Below the pieces are notes generated by a model. The model had not been told where the DNA came from. It saw only the letters and a list, made by a program, of their open reading frames with translations, and did not search any database. The translations under genes and the position numbers were made by a program. Below, piece by piece: positions 51,178 through 58,654 of a stretch of DNA of 64,000 bases (positions within the stretch are counted from its first letter, which is position 1; the number at the start of each line of letters is the position of its first letter). This DNA comes from an uncultured Bacteroidia bacterium (GTDB lineage: Bacteria > Bacteroidota > Bacteroidia > Bacteroidales > UBA932): assembly GCA_902785785.1 (NCBI GenBank), contig CADAAA010000001.1, forward strand, positions 248,001-312,000, given 5' to 3'.

Positions 51178-51253
51178 GTGCGATTAGTTCAGTTGGTAGA
51201 GCACCAGATTGTGGTTCTGGGTGTCGTGGGTTCGAGCCCCACATCGCACCCCA
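51178..51253 (+). tRNA. tRNA-His (GTG)
   Basis: A complete cloverleaf can be drawn. The acceptor GTGCGAT pairs with ATCGCAC, the D arm contains AGTTCAGTTGGTAGAGC, the anticodon stem CCAGA/TCTGG encloses the loop TTGTGGT with anticodon GTG, and the T arm reads GTGGGTTCGAGCCCCAC. The discriminator is C, and CCA is encoded (51251-51253). A G at 51177 supplies the extra G-1 that is special to tRNA-His. It has its own promoter and terminator. Confidence 0.97.
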
Positions 51254-51258
51254 ACTGT

Positions 51259-51292
51259 AAAAGGGACGACTCATGCGGGTCGTCCCCTTTTT
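51259..51292 (+). terminator. Terminator of tRNA-His
   Basis: GGGACGAC (51263-51270) pairs with GTCGTCCC (51279-51286) around TCATGCGG. The stem is flanked by AAAA on the left and CTTTTT on the right, giving a standard intrinsic terminator a few bases after the CCA end. Confidence 0.88.
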
Positions 51293-51328
51293 ATAAGTTG
51301 TAGTGCGTCGCGCCCTTCCATTCCCTAT

Positions 51329-51437
51329 CCGTGCGAGTTTTCGCCCTAAATCCGCACCGATTCTCCTGATTGGCCGCATCCGTGCGGAAAAACGCCTGAA
51401 ATCCGCACGGCTTTCCCTCTCCCTTAAATCCGTTTGG
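51329..51437. repeat. 31-bp GC-rich palindromes at 51-bp period (two units plus a remnant)
   Basis: Unit 1 (51329-51359) runs from CCGTGCGA to CCGCACCG. Unit 2 (51380-51410) runs from CCGTGCGGA to TCCGCACGG with perfect 9-bp arms. Starts are 51 bp apart. A half-unit TCCGTTTGG begins at 51429-51430, one further period on, without a pairing arm. Centres share CGCC-T-AAAT. The array lies in the non-coding stretch 51293-51638 between the tRNA-His terminator and the outer-membrane barrel gene. This stretch holds no gene, only this array and the next one. Confidence 0.85.
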
Positions 51438-51452
51438 TTTCCCTCCGCCAGT

Positions 51453-51590
51453 ATACAGCTTGTACAAGGAAACTATAATGAGGTGGGTTTATGTGTACAA
51501 GATGTTAGCAGAAACAACTGAATCCTGGAAAAACAATACAGCTTGTACAAGACTATTCAGTTAGAGAGGATATAGTTGTACAAGCTGTAT
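51453..51590. repeat. Four TTGTACAA-type palindromic sites spaced 33-50-33 bp
   Basis: Ten-bp sites are CTTGTACAAG (51459-51468), TGTGTACAAG (51492-51501), CTTGTACAAG (51542-51551) and GTTGTACAAG (51575-51584). They lie inside two larger inverted repeats. In the second, ATACAGCTTGTACAA (51536-51550) pairs perfectly with 51576-51590. In the first, the same 15-mer (51453-51467) faces a decayed copy at 51492-51505. The last site ends 48 bp before the ATG of the barrel gene, so the array is a likely operator for that gene. Confidence 0.85.
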
Positions 51591-51638
51591 GTGGGGGCAG
51601 ACTGAATGACATCAAATATGATATAAACTTAAAACGGC

Positions 51639-52232
51639 ATGAGAGTCATCTTGAGAAAACTGTTGTTTTCGGTATTATCGATACTTGTCGGCTTGACCCG
51701 CCTTTCCGGGCAGGAGGCAGGCTCCAGCGTTTTTGAAATAGGTGCAGGATTGAATTTATACGGGACTTTAGGTGCCATGGGTGGCCCTTACAGGTATTTC
51801 AGTCCGGGGATATATGGCGAATACCGTTATGGAGCCGCGGAGCGTTTCGACATCGGGGCACAGTTGAACTACAGGTTCGGAAATGGAGAGTCCGACTACT
51901 TTGTTGATTTCGGTCAATGGAAGCTCCGGTTCAATCAGGTTAATCTGAAAGCTGTGGCGGACTTCAAGATGCGTCCCTCACGGGTTGTCCGTCCATTCAT
52001 CGGTGTCGGTGTCGGAGCAGGATTTATTAAGGAAGAGCGCATCGGAGACCTCTCAACAGTCAGTTGGACAGTATCTCCCGTGAAGAAGTGGTTTTTCGTG
52101 ACCGTAGGACCGAGATTTGGCCTTCATATAAAACGCTTCCGTGTCGCAATTGAGACGGATCTCGCATTCGACATGGAGCATTGGGATTCCATAGCTGCCG
52201 CCACCGCCTTGAATGTCGGCTACTCATTCTGA
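51639..52232 (+). CDS. outer-membrane beta-barrel protein
   Basis: The protein has 197 residues. The N-terminus MRVILRKLLFSVLSILVGLT is a signal peptide with a likely cut near GQEA (about 24-26). The rest alternates polar and hydrophobic residues in strands typical of an eight-stranded OmpA/OmpX-like barrel: FEIGAGLNLYGTL, YGEYRYGAAERFDIGAQLNY, VRPFIGVGVGAGFI, KKWFFVTVGPRFGLHI. It ends in Phe (NVGYSF), the C-terminal aromatic expected by the BAM machinery. The TTGTACAA array lies directly upstream. The function is unknown. Confidence 0.8.
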   Translation: MRVILRKLLFSVLSILVGLTRLSGQEAGSSVFEIGAGLNLYGTLGAMGGPYRYFSPGIYGEYRYGAAERFDIGAQLNYRFGNGESDYFVDFGQWKLRFNQVNLKAVADFKMRPSRVVRPFIGVGVGAGFIKEERIGDLSTVSWTVSPVKKWFFVTVGPRFGLHIKRFRVAIETDLAFDMEHWDSIAAATALNVGYSF

Positions 52233-52271
52233 TCCCACCTGAAGTGGGGATTATAAAATAGCCCCGAAACT

Positions 52272-52619
52272 TTACAGCCGCGGCTTCTTGACGATTCGGA
52301 CAATGAGGGAGATCAGGTAGATGATGATGCCGTAGAAGACCGGAATCAGGCCGATTCTCATCCCGCCGAAGAAAACATTGGGGGAGATCAGGTCGAATAA
52401 GCCGCTGACCCCTCCTCCCAGGTCGGAGGCAACCTGCTGAAATGCCTGGAACATCTGGTACATGCCGATAAGGTAGGTCAGGAATCCGAAAACAAGCGCG
52501 AAGGTTCCGATCTCCTTGATCCACCGGGGGGCTTTCCAGGCGGCGAAGAAAATGGCAACCAGAAGAATGGTGAGGATGGTCATGTATCCGGCTCCTCCCT
52601 GCATGAAAATCTTGAACAT
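52272..52619 (-). CDS. small TolQ/ExbB/MotA-like membrane protein
   Basis: The protein has 115 residues and three hydrophobic segments (MTILTILLVAIFFAAW at about 13-28, IGTFALVFGFLTYLIGMYQMF at about 37-57, and IGLIPVFYGIIIYLISLIVRI at about 89-109). The last two correspond to the conserved proton-channel helices of the MotA/TolQ/ExbB family, with GGMRIGLIPVFYGIIIY as the usual signature. The long cytoplasmic loop of full TolQ is absent. Such mini forms are common in Bacteroidetes. No ExbD/TolR partner lies next to it, so the energising role is uncertain. Confidence 0.75.
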   Translation of the reverse strand: MFKIFMQGGAGYMTILTILLVAIFFAAWKAPRWIKEIGTFALVFGFLTYLIGMYQMFQAFQQVASDLGGGVSGLFDLISPNVFFGGMRIGLIPVFYGIIIYLISLIVRIVKKPRL

Positions 52620-52731
52620 GGTACAAAAGATTTACGGGTTTGACTTTCTGTAACAAATGTAAGGAACGGCTCTCCTTTTCCAAAGCCGAATCCCCATGCA
52701 CGGAAGTTAAATCCCCAATGTCGCGTTTTAT

Positions 52732-52764
52732 TTTGGCAGAACCCCGGTCCGTTTGCTATATTTG
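52732..52764 (+). promoter_or_regulatory. Promoter almost abutting the LytTR gene
   Basis: TTTG (52732-52735), a 21-nt spacer and TATATTTG (52757-52764) match the consensus. The ATG at 52773 is only 8 nt past the -7 box, about where transcription should start, so the mRNA may be leaderless. Confidence 0.65.
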
Positions 52765-52772
52765 TGCAGGGA

Positions 52773-53489
52773 ATGAAACGGCTTCTGACCATATCCTATT
52801 GGATAATCGCCATCCTTCTGGTGGCGGTCGTTCTCAGCAGTCTCGAATACACGTTCCTGGAAGCTTTGTTTATCGGAACGCTGTTTCTCCCCGGTGCCCT
52901 GGCGGCCAGGTATTTCTTCCCGAAGGTCAACTACAGCAAAAAGTCGTCCGGTATCGGGGAGACAATCTTTATTGTGCTTGGGATCTTGTTGGGGGAGATC
53001 CTATTGTTCATGATCGCCCATTTTTGCATTCTCTCCTTCAGAGGGGACCTTCCCGGACCTATAGTGGATCTGCCCGACCTTCCTCACATCTTGTCGAACC
53101 CTGTTTTCATCGCCGTCATCTTGACTGCCCTTGCGGCCGGCAGCCATTTCTTCGAAGCGTGGCTGGACAAGAAGCACCCGAGCCGGCCTGGCACCATATC
53201 TTTCATCTCGGACAGGAAGCCGATGACGCTGCCTTTGAACGAAATCCTTTACGTAGAATCGAACGACGACGCAACGTGCATAGTCGCCTCTGATGGCCGG
53301 CGCTTCAAGAACTACACTCCCATCTCCCAATGGGAAGCTACGCTTTGGCCGCATTTCATCCGCATCCATCGCTCCTTCCTTGTGAACAGGACCGCGGTAA
53401 CCAAAGTCGATGTCGACCTCCTGTACATCGACGACATCCAACTGCCCATATCCCGGAAGTATAAGGATACGGTCTCCAACAGTTTCTAG
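52773..53489 (+). CDS. membrane-anchored LytTR family regulator
   Basis: The protein has 238 residues. Four hydrophobic segments fill the first half (about 7-24, 27-46, 61-85, 107-124). From about 140 a LytTR DNA-binding domain follows, with LPLNEILYVESNDDATCIVA, NYTPISQWEATL, FIRIHRSFLVNRTAVTKVD and LPISRKYKDTV. The pattern HRSFLVN is diagnostic. There is no receiver domain, so signalling is probably through the membrane part. A GTG at 52764 in frame lies inside the -7 box, so the ATG at 52773 is preferred. Nearby candidate targets are the barrel gene and the TTGTACAA array, by position only. Confidence 0.86.
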   Translation: MKRLLTISYWIIAILLVAVVLSSLEYTFLEALFIGTLFLPGALAARYFFPKVNYSKKSSGIGETIFIVLGILLGEILLFMIAHFCILSFRGDLPGPIVDLPDLPHILSNPVFIAVILTALAAGSHFFEAWLDKKHPSRPGTISFISDRKPMTLPLNEILYVESNDDATCIVASDGRRFKNYTPISQWEATLWPHFIRIHRSFLVNRTAVTKVDVDLLYIDDIQLPISRKYKDTVSNSF

Positions 53490-53531
53490 TTGTTTCGGGA
53501 GATCCTCGCCTGGCTCCTACGGCTTATGGAT

Positions 53532-54245
53532 CTACTTGACGCGTTTGTAGGTCTTGGCGCGGCGGCCTTCGGTGTCGAAGGGGCTGCGGGCGGTCAGGAG
53601 ACCGCTCTCGGCGTCATAGGTGAATATCAGGCCCCATAGGTAATGCTCCCATCCACCGTCGGCCGCAGGGATGAATTGATGGGTGACGTTCTCGGGCGTG
53701 AAGACACGCTCAACCGTAGGGTCTTCCATGTCCTGCCAGGTCCCGACGAGCGGGCTTGAGGTCAGGGCAGCGAGGTATGCGGGGTCAGGCGCGCCGGCAT
53801 CGACCTTCTCCATGGAGACGGTGATGCCGCGCTCCTTCCTGTCGCTTTCGTTGAAATGCGACAGGGTCTTGTCCTTGCGGTTGATGAAAAGGTAGGTGTC
53901 TTCTCCGTACCTGCCCACGAACTCGAGGAGCTTCTCGTCAGGGCCTACCCCGAACATGTCTTCGTCCATCTCGTTATAGGTATAATTGGTCTCCGGTATG
54001 GCCGAAACAGGGATATCGGGCAGGCTCCTGTCCTTGATGCGTATCTGATACTTGTCGACGGAGATGTAGAAATCGTACATGTCGGCGTCATTGTCCGGTA
54101 CGGTCTCCTTGACGTGCCAGGTGCCGTAGGCCCAGGAATAACCGCTGGTGAGTATACCCTGATGGCTGAGGTTGACGGTCTGCGCTCCGGCGGCCATGGA
54201 AGCGAGGAGCAGGACTCCCGCAATCAGAAGATTCTTGGTGTTCAT
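53532..54245 (-). CDS. secreted protein of unknown function
   Basis: The protein has 237 residues with signal MNTKNLLIAGVLLLASMAAGAQ. I do not recognise a family. The mature chain looks mostly beta. It carries WHVKETVPDNDADMYDFY, a conserved-looking acidic turn NEMDEDMFGVGPDEKLLEFV, and a late segment LVGTWQDMEDPTVERVFTPE that recalls lipocalin-like or DUF4488-type lipid-binding barrels (GTW motif). That likeness is weak. It is the last gene of the Fur-headed operon, 11 nt after its neighbour. Confidence 0.7.
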   Translation of the reverse strand: MNTKNLLIAGVLLLASMAAGAQTVNLSHQGILTSGYSWAYGTWHVKETVPDNDADMYDFYISVDKYQIRIKDRSLPDIPVSAIPETNYTYNEMDEDMFGVGPDEKLLEFVGRYGEDTYLFINRKDKTLSHFNESDRKERGITVSMEKVDAGAPDPAYLAALTSSPLVGTWQDMEDPTVERVFTPENVTHQFIPAADGGWEHYLWGLIFTYDAESGLLTARSPFDTEGRRAKTYKRVK

Positions 54246-54256
54246 GCCTATGTCTG

Positions 54257-55531
54257 TTATCTCTCGCGGCGGTTCAGCTGGCGGACGATGCGGCGGATGA
54301 CGACATCGATGGACTGGTCGGGCTCGATGATGTTGTAATCCTCCCAGAAATTGTCATCGGCGAAAGCGCTGACCTGGTCGGAGAGGATGTCCTTGAACTT
54401 GACGCGGTCCGCAGGGTCGATGGCGATGCCGCCTTCCTTGTGGTCGGTGACGGCCATCTCGGCGGTCACGGTGAAATTGGAACGGAACAGCGAGTGCTGC
54501 TTGCGGGCGTTGAATCCGAGGTCTACACGGCAGTAGTCATAGTACCATTTGTCATCTACACAGCGGTAGCTGACCACATAGTCCGCGCGGTTCACGATGA
54601 ATCTCATGCCCTGGGAACGTCTGACGATGAAGATGTGTGCGGCTTCTTCGGCCCTGCCCTCGAAATCGAGCGAGAACTCCACGCGGCCGATGGCCAGGCT
54701 CTCGGTCTCGATATAGACCGTGCCCTTGAAGAGTATCCCGTCCTCGCGGTTGTTTGGCGTAAACTTGATGGCGTAGAATGAACGGTCGTCGTATACCGCA
54801 GTGCCGGTGAGGTCGAAGGTGTACATCGTCATCATCTCGTCTAGGCTGAGCCCGACGAAGGGATTCTTGACCATGTCGATGTTCAGCGCGGTGTTGATGC
54901 CGCCCTGGAGTTTCACCAGCAACGTATCGGAACTGTCGTAGTTGAGGCTGCCGCGTCCCTTGTAGATGCCAACCTTGTCAGACGCAAAACCGCCGTATGA
55001 GGCTTTGTCGATGTCGATGACGGCTTCGTTGAGCACCAGGTACTTGGCTGTACCCTTGCGTATCATTTCGCGATAGAATGCGGTCATGCCCACCCTGTCT
55101 GTCGGGTAATTGTCGCGGACCTTCAGGAACGCCGCGCGGAAAATGGCCTGTCCGTCCATGGCCCTGACGCGGGCGGGATCGAGCTCTATGGTCATCGGCA
55201 CGAGCTGGATGACCAGGGGCTTCTCCTGCGTGCTGCCGGCGAAATCTCCGACAGTCAGGCTGCGGGTCATGAACCCGAGGTGGCTGATCGTTATCTTGGC
55301 GTCAGCCGGGGTATTCTCCGGAATCTTGAGGGAGAAGACACCGTCGGCATTGGAGACGTTGCTGATCGTGCTGCCCGAGAGGCTGACCGAGGTGAAGAAC
55401 AGCGACTCTGAGTTTGAACTGTCCAGAACGTGGCCATGCAGGGTGGTCACGCCCGTTTCCTGACCTGCTGCCGAGAGGGCCAGGAAAATGGCGGCGAAGG
55501 CCGCTGCGAAATACTTGATGCAGGTTTTCAT
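54257..55531 (-). CDS. carboxypeptidase-regulatory-like domain envelope protein
   Basis: The protein has 424 residues with a signal peptide (FAAIFLALSAAGQE, cut near 24). Residues about 30-115 form a CarboxypepD_reg-like beta sandwich: LHGHVLDSSNSESLFFTSVS, then SNADGVFSLKIPENTPADA, then ISHLGFMTRSL. The remaining part is a large beta-rich domain (FKGTVYIETESLAIGRVEFS, then YVVSYRCVDDKWYYDYCRVD) like the C-terminal region of Bacteroidetes DUF5686-type proteins, but shorter. No TonB-receptor barrel follows. It lies 30 nt after the NigD-like gene. Confidence 0.75.
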   Translation of the reverse strand: MKTCIKYFAAAFAAIFLALSAAGQETGVTTLHGHVLDSSNSESLFFTSVSLSGSTISNVSNADGVFSLKIPENTPADAKITISHLGFMTRSLTVGDFAGSTQEKPLVIQLVPMTIELDPARVRAMDGQAIFRAAFLKVRDNYPTDRVGMTAFYREMIRKGTAKYLVLNEAVIDIDKASYGGFASDKVGIYKGRGSLNYDSSDTLLVKLQGGINTALNIDMVKNPFVGLSLDEMMTMYTFDLTGTAVYDDRSFYAIKFTPNNREDGILFKGTVYIETESLAIGRVEFSLDFEGRAEEAAHIFIVRRSQGMRFIVNRADYVVSYRCVDDKWYYDYCRVDLGFNARKQHSLFRSNFTVTAEMAVTDHKEGGIAIDPADRVKFKDILSDQVSAFADDNFWEDYNIIEPDQSIDVVIRRIVRQLNRRER

Positions 55532-55561
55532 TATGTCAAAATTCAGGTGCGGCCCTTCGGC

Positions 55562-56272
55562 CTATTCAACTTTAAGGTTACCGGAACGGGTGGATTTCTC
55601 ACGCGAGCCGGGGCTGTACTCATCCGTGTACCAGTCCCATTCCAGATGTATTACAGGGTATTTCCCGCCTATCGGCAGGATATTGTCGAGCGGGAAAGAA
55701 GCATAGACTCCCGCGAATACGAGGTTGTTAAAGCTCTCCTCGGGATTCTCGGGGCTCTCTCCGTGAGCGTTGTGGCGCATTTTGAGATAAAGCGTGTCGG
55801 CATTGCTCTTGAAGTCGTCGAACAAAAGATTGATATCATGGACGGTATCGGAGTTCTTCTTCATGGCAACGTTGAGGAAAGAATTCAAGTAACCACCTGA
55901 AACCCAGGCTTGGACGACGTTGACTCCATCTGTTCCCAAAGTGTCGAGGGGAATGGATGAAGCGATGACGGGCTCTTCGCATAAAGCTCCCCTGAAGTCT
56001 ATGATACGGATGTTGTATTCGTTGGACTTGCCTGAAACGGCAGAAAGGACGTCGCAGGAGATCATGATTCGCTTGAGCGTGTCGGGGATGAGGGAGCCGC
56101 TGTCATTCTCCACGATGTTGTAGATGTTGCCGCTGTCGGTCTGGAGCCTTTCCCTTCCAATCGGGGTACACATACCTGAGTCCGTAAACAGGACATCCCT
56201 GTCAGGAAGGCACGAAATGAGAAGGAAGGCCGCGACAGCGACGAAAATAGCTTTGGATACGAATGATTTCAT
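55562..56272 (-). CDS. NigD-like lipoprotein
   Basis: This is a lipoprotein of 236 residues with signal MKSFVSKAIFVAVAAFLLIS followed by Cys21. The first domain (IVENDSGSLIPDTLKRIMIS, then CDVLSAVSGKSNEYNIRIID) has the OB-like layout of the NigD-like N-terminal domain. The second domain (VVQAWVSGGYLNSFLNVAMK, then DTVHDINLLFDDF) matches the NigD-like C-terminal beta sandwich as I recall it. Its ATG overlaps the fur stop (ATGA, 56272-56269). The role of NigD proteins is unknown. Confidence 0.68.
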   Translation of the reverse strand: MKSFVSKAIFVAVAAFLLISCLPDRDVLFTDSGMCTPIGRERLQTDSGNIYNIVENDSGSLIPDTLKRIMISCDVLSAVSGKSNEYNIRIIDFRGALCEEPVIASSIPLDTLGTDGVNVVQAWVSGGYLNSFLNVAMKKNSDTVHDINLLFDDFKSNADTLYLKMRHNAHGESPENPEESFNNLVFAGVYASFPLDNILPIGGKYPVIHLEWDWYTDEYSPGSREKSTRSGNLKVE

Positions 56273-56730
56273 CTTGTAACTGTGCTCTTTTTTACGGTTG
56301 GGTGGCAGATGATCTGGATGTCGACCCCGTCGACCTTGTATCCCCTGTAACGCTTGCTCCTGATGCGCGACTCGACCATTTCCAGCAGTTCATCGTCCAT
56401 GACGTCCTTGAAATCGTTGTTCACGGTGTCATACAGGTGGATGTGCTTGAAATTGTTCACATCGAAATACATCTTGTTGTTGGAACTGAAGCGGTGGGTA
56501 TACACGCCGAGCAGGGACATCTGTGTCAGGATATTGTACACCGAAGCCACCGTCACGCGGGTGCCGCCCCGGTCCTCGAGCCACTCGCGGACCTGGTCGG
56601 CGCTGGCGTGCCCGAGGCTCAGCATGGCCTCGTGCACGGCCAGGCGCTGCGGCGTGGCCTTGAGCGAATAGCGCTTCAGGACCGACTTGAAGCGGTCCAT
56701 GGAGGAGGTGTCTCTCGTCTGTGCGTTCAT
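56269..56730 (-). CDS. Fur/PerR-family metalloregulator
   Basis: The protein has 153 residues. The winged helix is seen in LKRYSLKATPQRLAVHEAML, HASADQVREWLEDRGGTRVT and VASVYNILTQMSLLGV. The dimer domain has FDVNNFKHIHLYDTVNNDFK and ESRIRSKRYRGYKVDGVDIQ, with possible metal ligands His and Asp. The CxxC structural-zinc pairs usual in Fur and PerR are absent. It heads a minus-strand operon with the NigD-like gene (4-nt overlap) and is divergent from trxB. An ATG at 56700 is an alternative start. A thiol/peroxide role is suggested by the trxB neighbour only. Confidence 0.85.
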   Translation of the reverse strand: MNAQTRDTSSMDRFKSVLKRYSLKATPQRLAVHEAMLSLGHASADQVREWLEDRGGTRVTVASVYNILTQMSLLGVYTHRFSSNNKMYFDVNNFKHIHLYDTVNNDFKDVMDDELLEMVESRIRSKRYRGYKVDGVDIQIICHPTVKKSTVTR

Positions 56731-56751
56731 AATCCGGACAATCTGTCCTCA

Positions 56752-56788
56752 CAAAGTTAATCAAAAAAAGATTAAATGCTTATATTTG
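56752..56788. promoter_or_regulatory. Divergent fur / trxB promoters with an internal inverted repeat
   Basis: TAACTTTG on the minus strand (56759-56752) serves fur and TATATTTG on the plus strand (56781-56788) serves trxB. Between and overlapping them lies TTAATC-N7-GATTAA (56757-56775), a perfect inverted repeat of the size of a Fur/PerR box. It overlaps the fur -7 box and the trxB -33 region. Confidence 0.65.
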
Positions 56789-56807
56789 CAGTTCATAAAA
56801 CTGGAAT

Positions 56808-57731
56808 ATGGAGAAAATCAGGCTATTGATCATCGGTGGAGGTCCCGCCGGATACACCGCAGCCATATACGCTTCGCGTGCAGCGCTTTCCCCCGTGTTA
56901 TATGAGGGCATGGAGCCGGGAGGGCAACTCACCACAACCACCGTCGTCGAGAATTATCCCGGTTTTACCGATGGAGTCGACGCCAACAAGCTGATGGGAG
57001 ACATGCGCGCCCAGGCCGTCCGCCTCGGTGCGGACGTCAGGCGCGGCACGGTCGTCAAGGCAGACCTTTCTTCCAAGCCCTTCCGCTTCACATTGGACGG
57101 TGGAGAGGAGATCGAGGCTGAAGCAGTCATCATAGCTACCGGCGCCGCCGCCAAGTATCTCGGCCTGCCGTCGGAACGCAAGTTCCGGGGCATGGGCGTG
57201 TCGGCCTGCGCCACCTGCGACGGATTCTTCTACAGGAAGAAGGACGTCGCCGTGGTGGGCGGAGGCGACACCGCCTGCGAGGAGGCGACCTACCTTGCCG
57301 GTCTCTGCCGCAAGGTGTACATGATCGTGCGCAGAGACGTCCTCCGCGCCTCCAAGGCCATGCAGCAGAGGGTAGCGGACACTCCCAACATCGAAGTCCT
57401 GTGGAACTGCAATACCCAGGAGGTCCTCGGAGACGAGTTCGGCGTCACCGGCGCCAGGCTCCTGAGGAAGGATGGTACTGTTTTTGATATCAGCATCGAC
57501 GGCTTCTTCCTTGCGATCGGGCACCATCCCAACTCCGACCTGTTCAAGGAGTGGCTGGAGACCGACGCCCTGGGCTATATCGTTACGGACGGGAAGTCCT
57601 CCCGTACGAGCGTCGAGGGCGTTTTCGCTGCCGGAGACGTGCAGGACCCCACATACCGCCAGGCGGTCAATGCCGCAGCTTCGGGATGCCGTGCTGCACT
57701 GGACGCCGAGAAATATTTATTGGGAATTTAA
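56808..57731 (+). CDS. trxB: thioredoxin-disulfide reductase
   Basis: TrxB reduces thioredoxin with NADPH through FAD. The protein has 307 residues. The FAD motif LLIIGGGPAGYTAAIYASRA starts at 6, the redox-active cysteines are in SACATCDGFF (134-137), the NADPH motif is VAVVGGGDTACEEATYL (about 146-162), and GVFAAGDVQDPTYRQAVNAA closes the FAD site. It is divergent from the Fur-family gene and is followed after 9 nt by bamD. Confidence 0.95.
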   Translation: MEKIRLLIIGGGPAGYTAAIYASRAALSPVLYEGMEPGGQLTTTTVVENYPGFTDGVDANKLMGDMRAQAVRLGADVRRGTVVKADLSSKPFRFTLDGGEEIEAEAVIIATGAAAKYLGLPSERKFRGMGVSACATCDGFFYRKKDVAVVGGGDTACEEATYLAGLCRKVYMIVRRDVLRASKAMQQRVADTPNIEVLWNCNTQEVLGDEFGVTGARLLRKDGTVFDISIDGFFLAIGHHPNSDLFKEWLETDALGYIVTDGKSSRTSVEGVFAAGDVQDPTYRQAVNAAASGCRAALDAEKYLLGI

Positions 57732-57740
57732 TTGAGCAAG

Positions 57741-58598
57741 ATGAAAAATCCGAAGCTTATCGCAGCATTCGTCATCGGCCTGCTTGCCGCAGTGGGCTGC
57801 AAGTCCGAGTACGAGCTGCTTCTTGAGGGCAACGACGTAGACGCCAAGTACGCCGCCGCTTTCGAGTATTTCAACCAGGGCAAATACCAGAGGGCTTCAC
57901 AGCTTTTCGAGTCGCTGTCGGCCCTTACGAACGGCACCGACCGCGGCGACACCGTGCAGTATTACTGGGGACTCAGCAATTACCGCTACAGGGATTACTA
58001 TACGGCCGAGACCAATTTTACCAACTTCATCGCCACGTACCCCCTCAGCCCGTTCGCTCCTGATGCTGGATTCTTCCGCATCGACTGCCTCTACCGGCAG
58101 ACGCTTCGCTATGAGCTTGACCAGAAGCCTACGCGCAACGCCCTGTCCGCCATAGCCCGTTATCTTGTCGAGAATCCCGACAGTCCTTATCGTCCGCTGT
58201 GTGAGAACATGACTACCGAGCTTAACGGACGCTTGGACCGCAAGGCGTATGAGAACGCCCGCCTGTACTACAAGATGGAGGATTACCAGGCGGCATCCGT
58301 CGCTCTGAGAAATGTCCTGAAGGACAATTCCGAGAACATATACAGGGAGGATATCCTGTATTACATAGCGATGTCTTCCTACAAATACGCTTCCATGAGC
58401 GTCCAGAACAAGCAGAAGGAGCGTTACCTCATCTTCGTCGACGACTATCTCAATTTCGTGGGCGAGTATCCGGAGTCTAACTACCGCGGCGAATTGGACG
58501 GGCTTTACAAGCGTGCCCAGCGCGCCCTCGGCCGCAACACCGCCGTTCCGGGAGTGGAGCTTGACGATGAGGCCGCCGTGGAGGAGATTGAAAAATAA
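57741..58598 (+). CDS. bamD: outer membrane assembly lipoprotein BamD
   Basis: BamD is the TPR lipoprotein of the beta-barrel assembly machine. From the ATG at 57741 it has 285 residues with signal MKNPKLIAAFVIGLLAAVGC; a TTG at 57732 is a weaker start. TPR-like repeats begin at AKYAAAFEYFNQGKYQRASQ and continue with YYWGLSNYRYRDYYTAETNF and ATYPLSPFAPDAGF. The late segment FVGEYPESNYRGELDGLYKRAQ is typical. It ends one base into the next in-frame start, but the rpoZ start I prefer lies 57 nt later. Confidence 0.92.
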   Translation: MKNPKLIAAFVIGLLAAVGCKSEYELLLEGNDVDAKYAAAFEYFNQGKYQRASQLFESLSALTNGTDRGDTVQYYWGLSNYRYRDYYTAETNFTNFIATYPLSPFAPDAGFFRIDCLYRQTLRYELDQKPTRNALSAIARYLVENPDSPYRPLCENMTTELNGRLDRKAYENARLYYKMEDYQAASVALRNVLKDNSENIYREDILYYIAMSSYKYASMSVQNKQKERYLIFVDDYLNFVGEYPESNYRGELDGLYKRAQRALGRNTAVPGVELDDEAAVEEIEK

Positions 58599-58654
58599 TG
58601 AAACTTTCCGCGGACGACGCGGAGTATTCAAGATGTAAGAGAATAGAAAAAGAT

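Noticed and set aside
51178-51638. Integrated element at the 3' end of tRNA-His
   Set aside because: There is no integrase gene and no second copy of the tRNA end as an attachment site in the following kilobases.
52231-52253. Small hairpin after the barrel gene as terminator
   Set aside because: The stem (ATCCCAC with GTGGGGAT) needs a bulge and no clear T-run follows on either strand.
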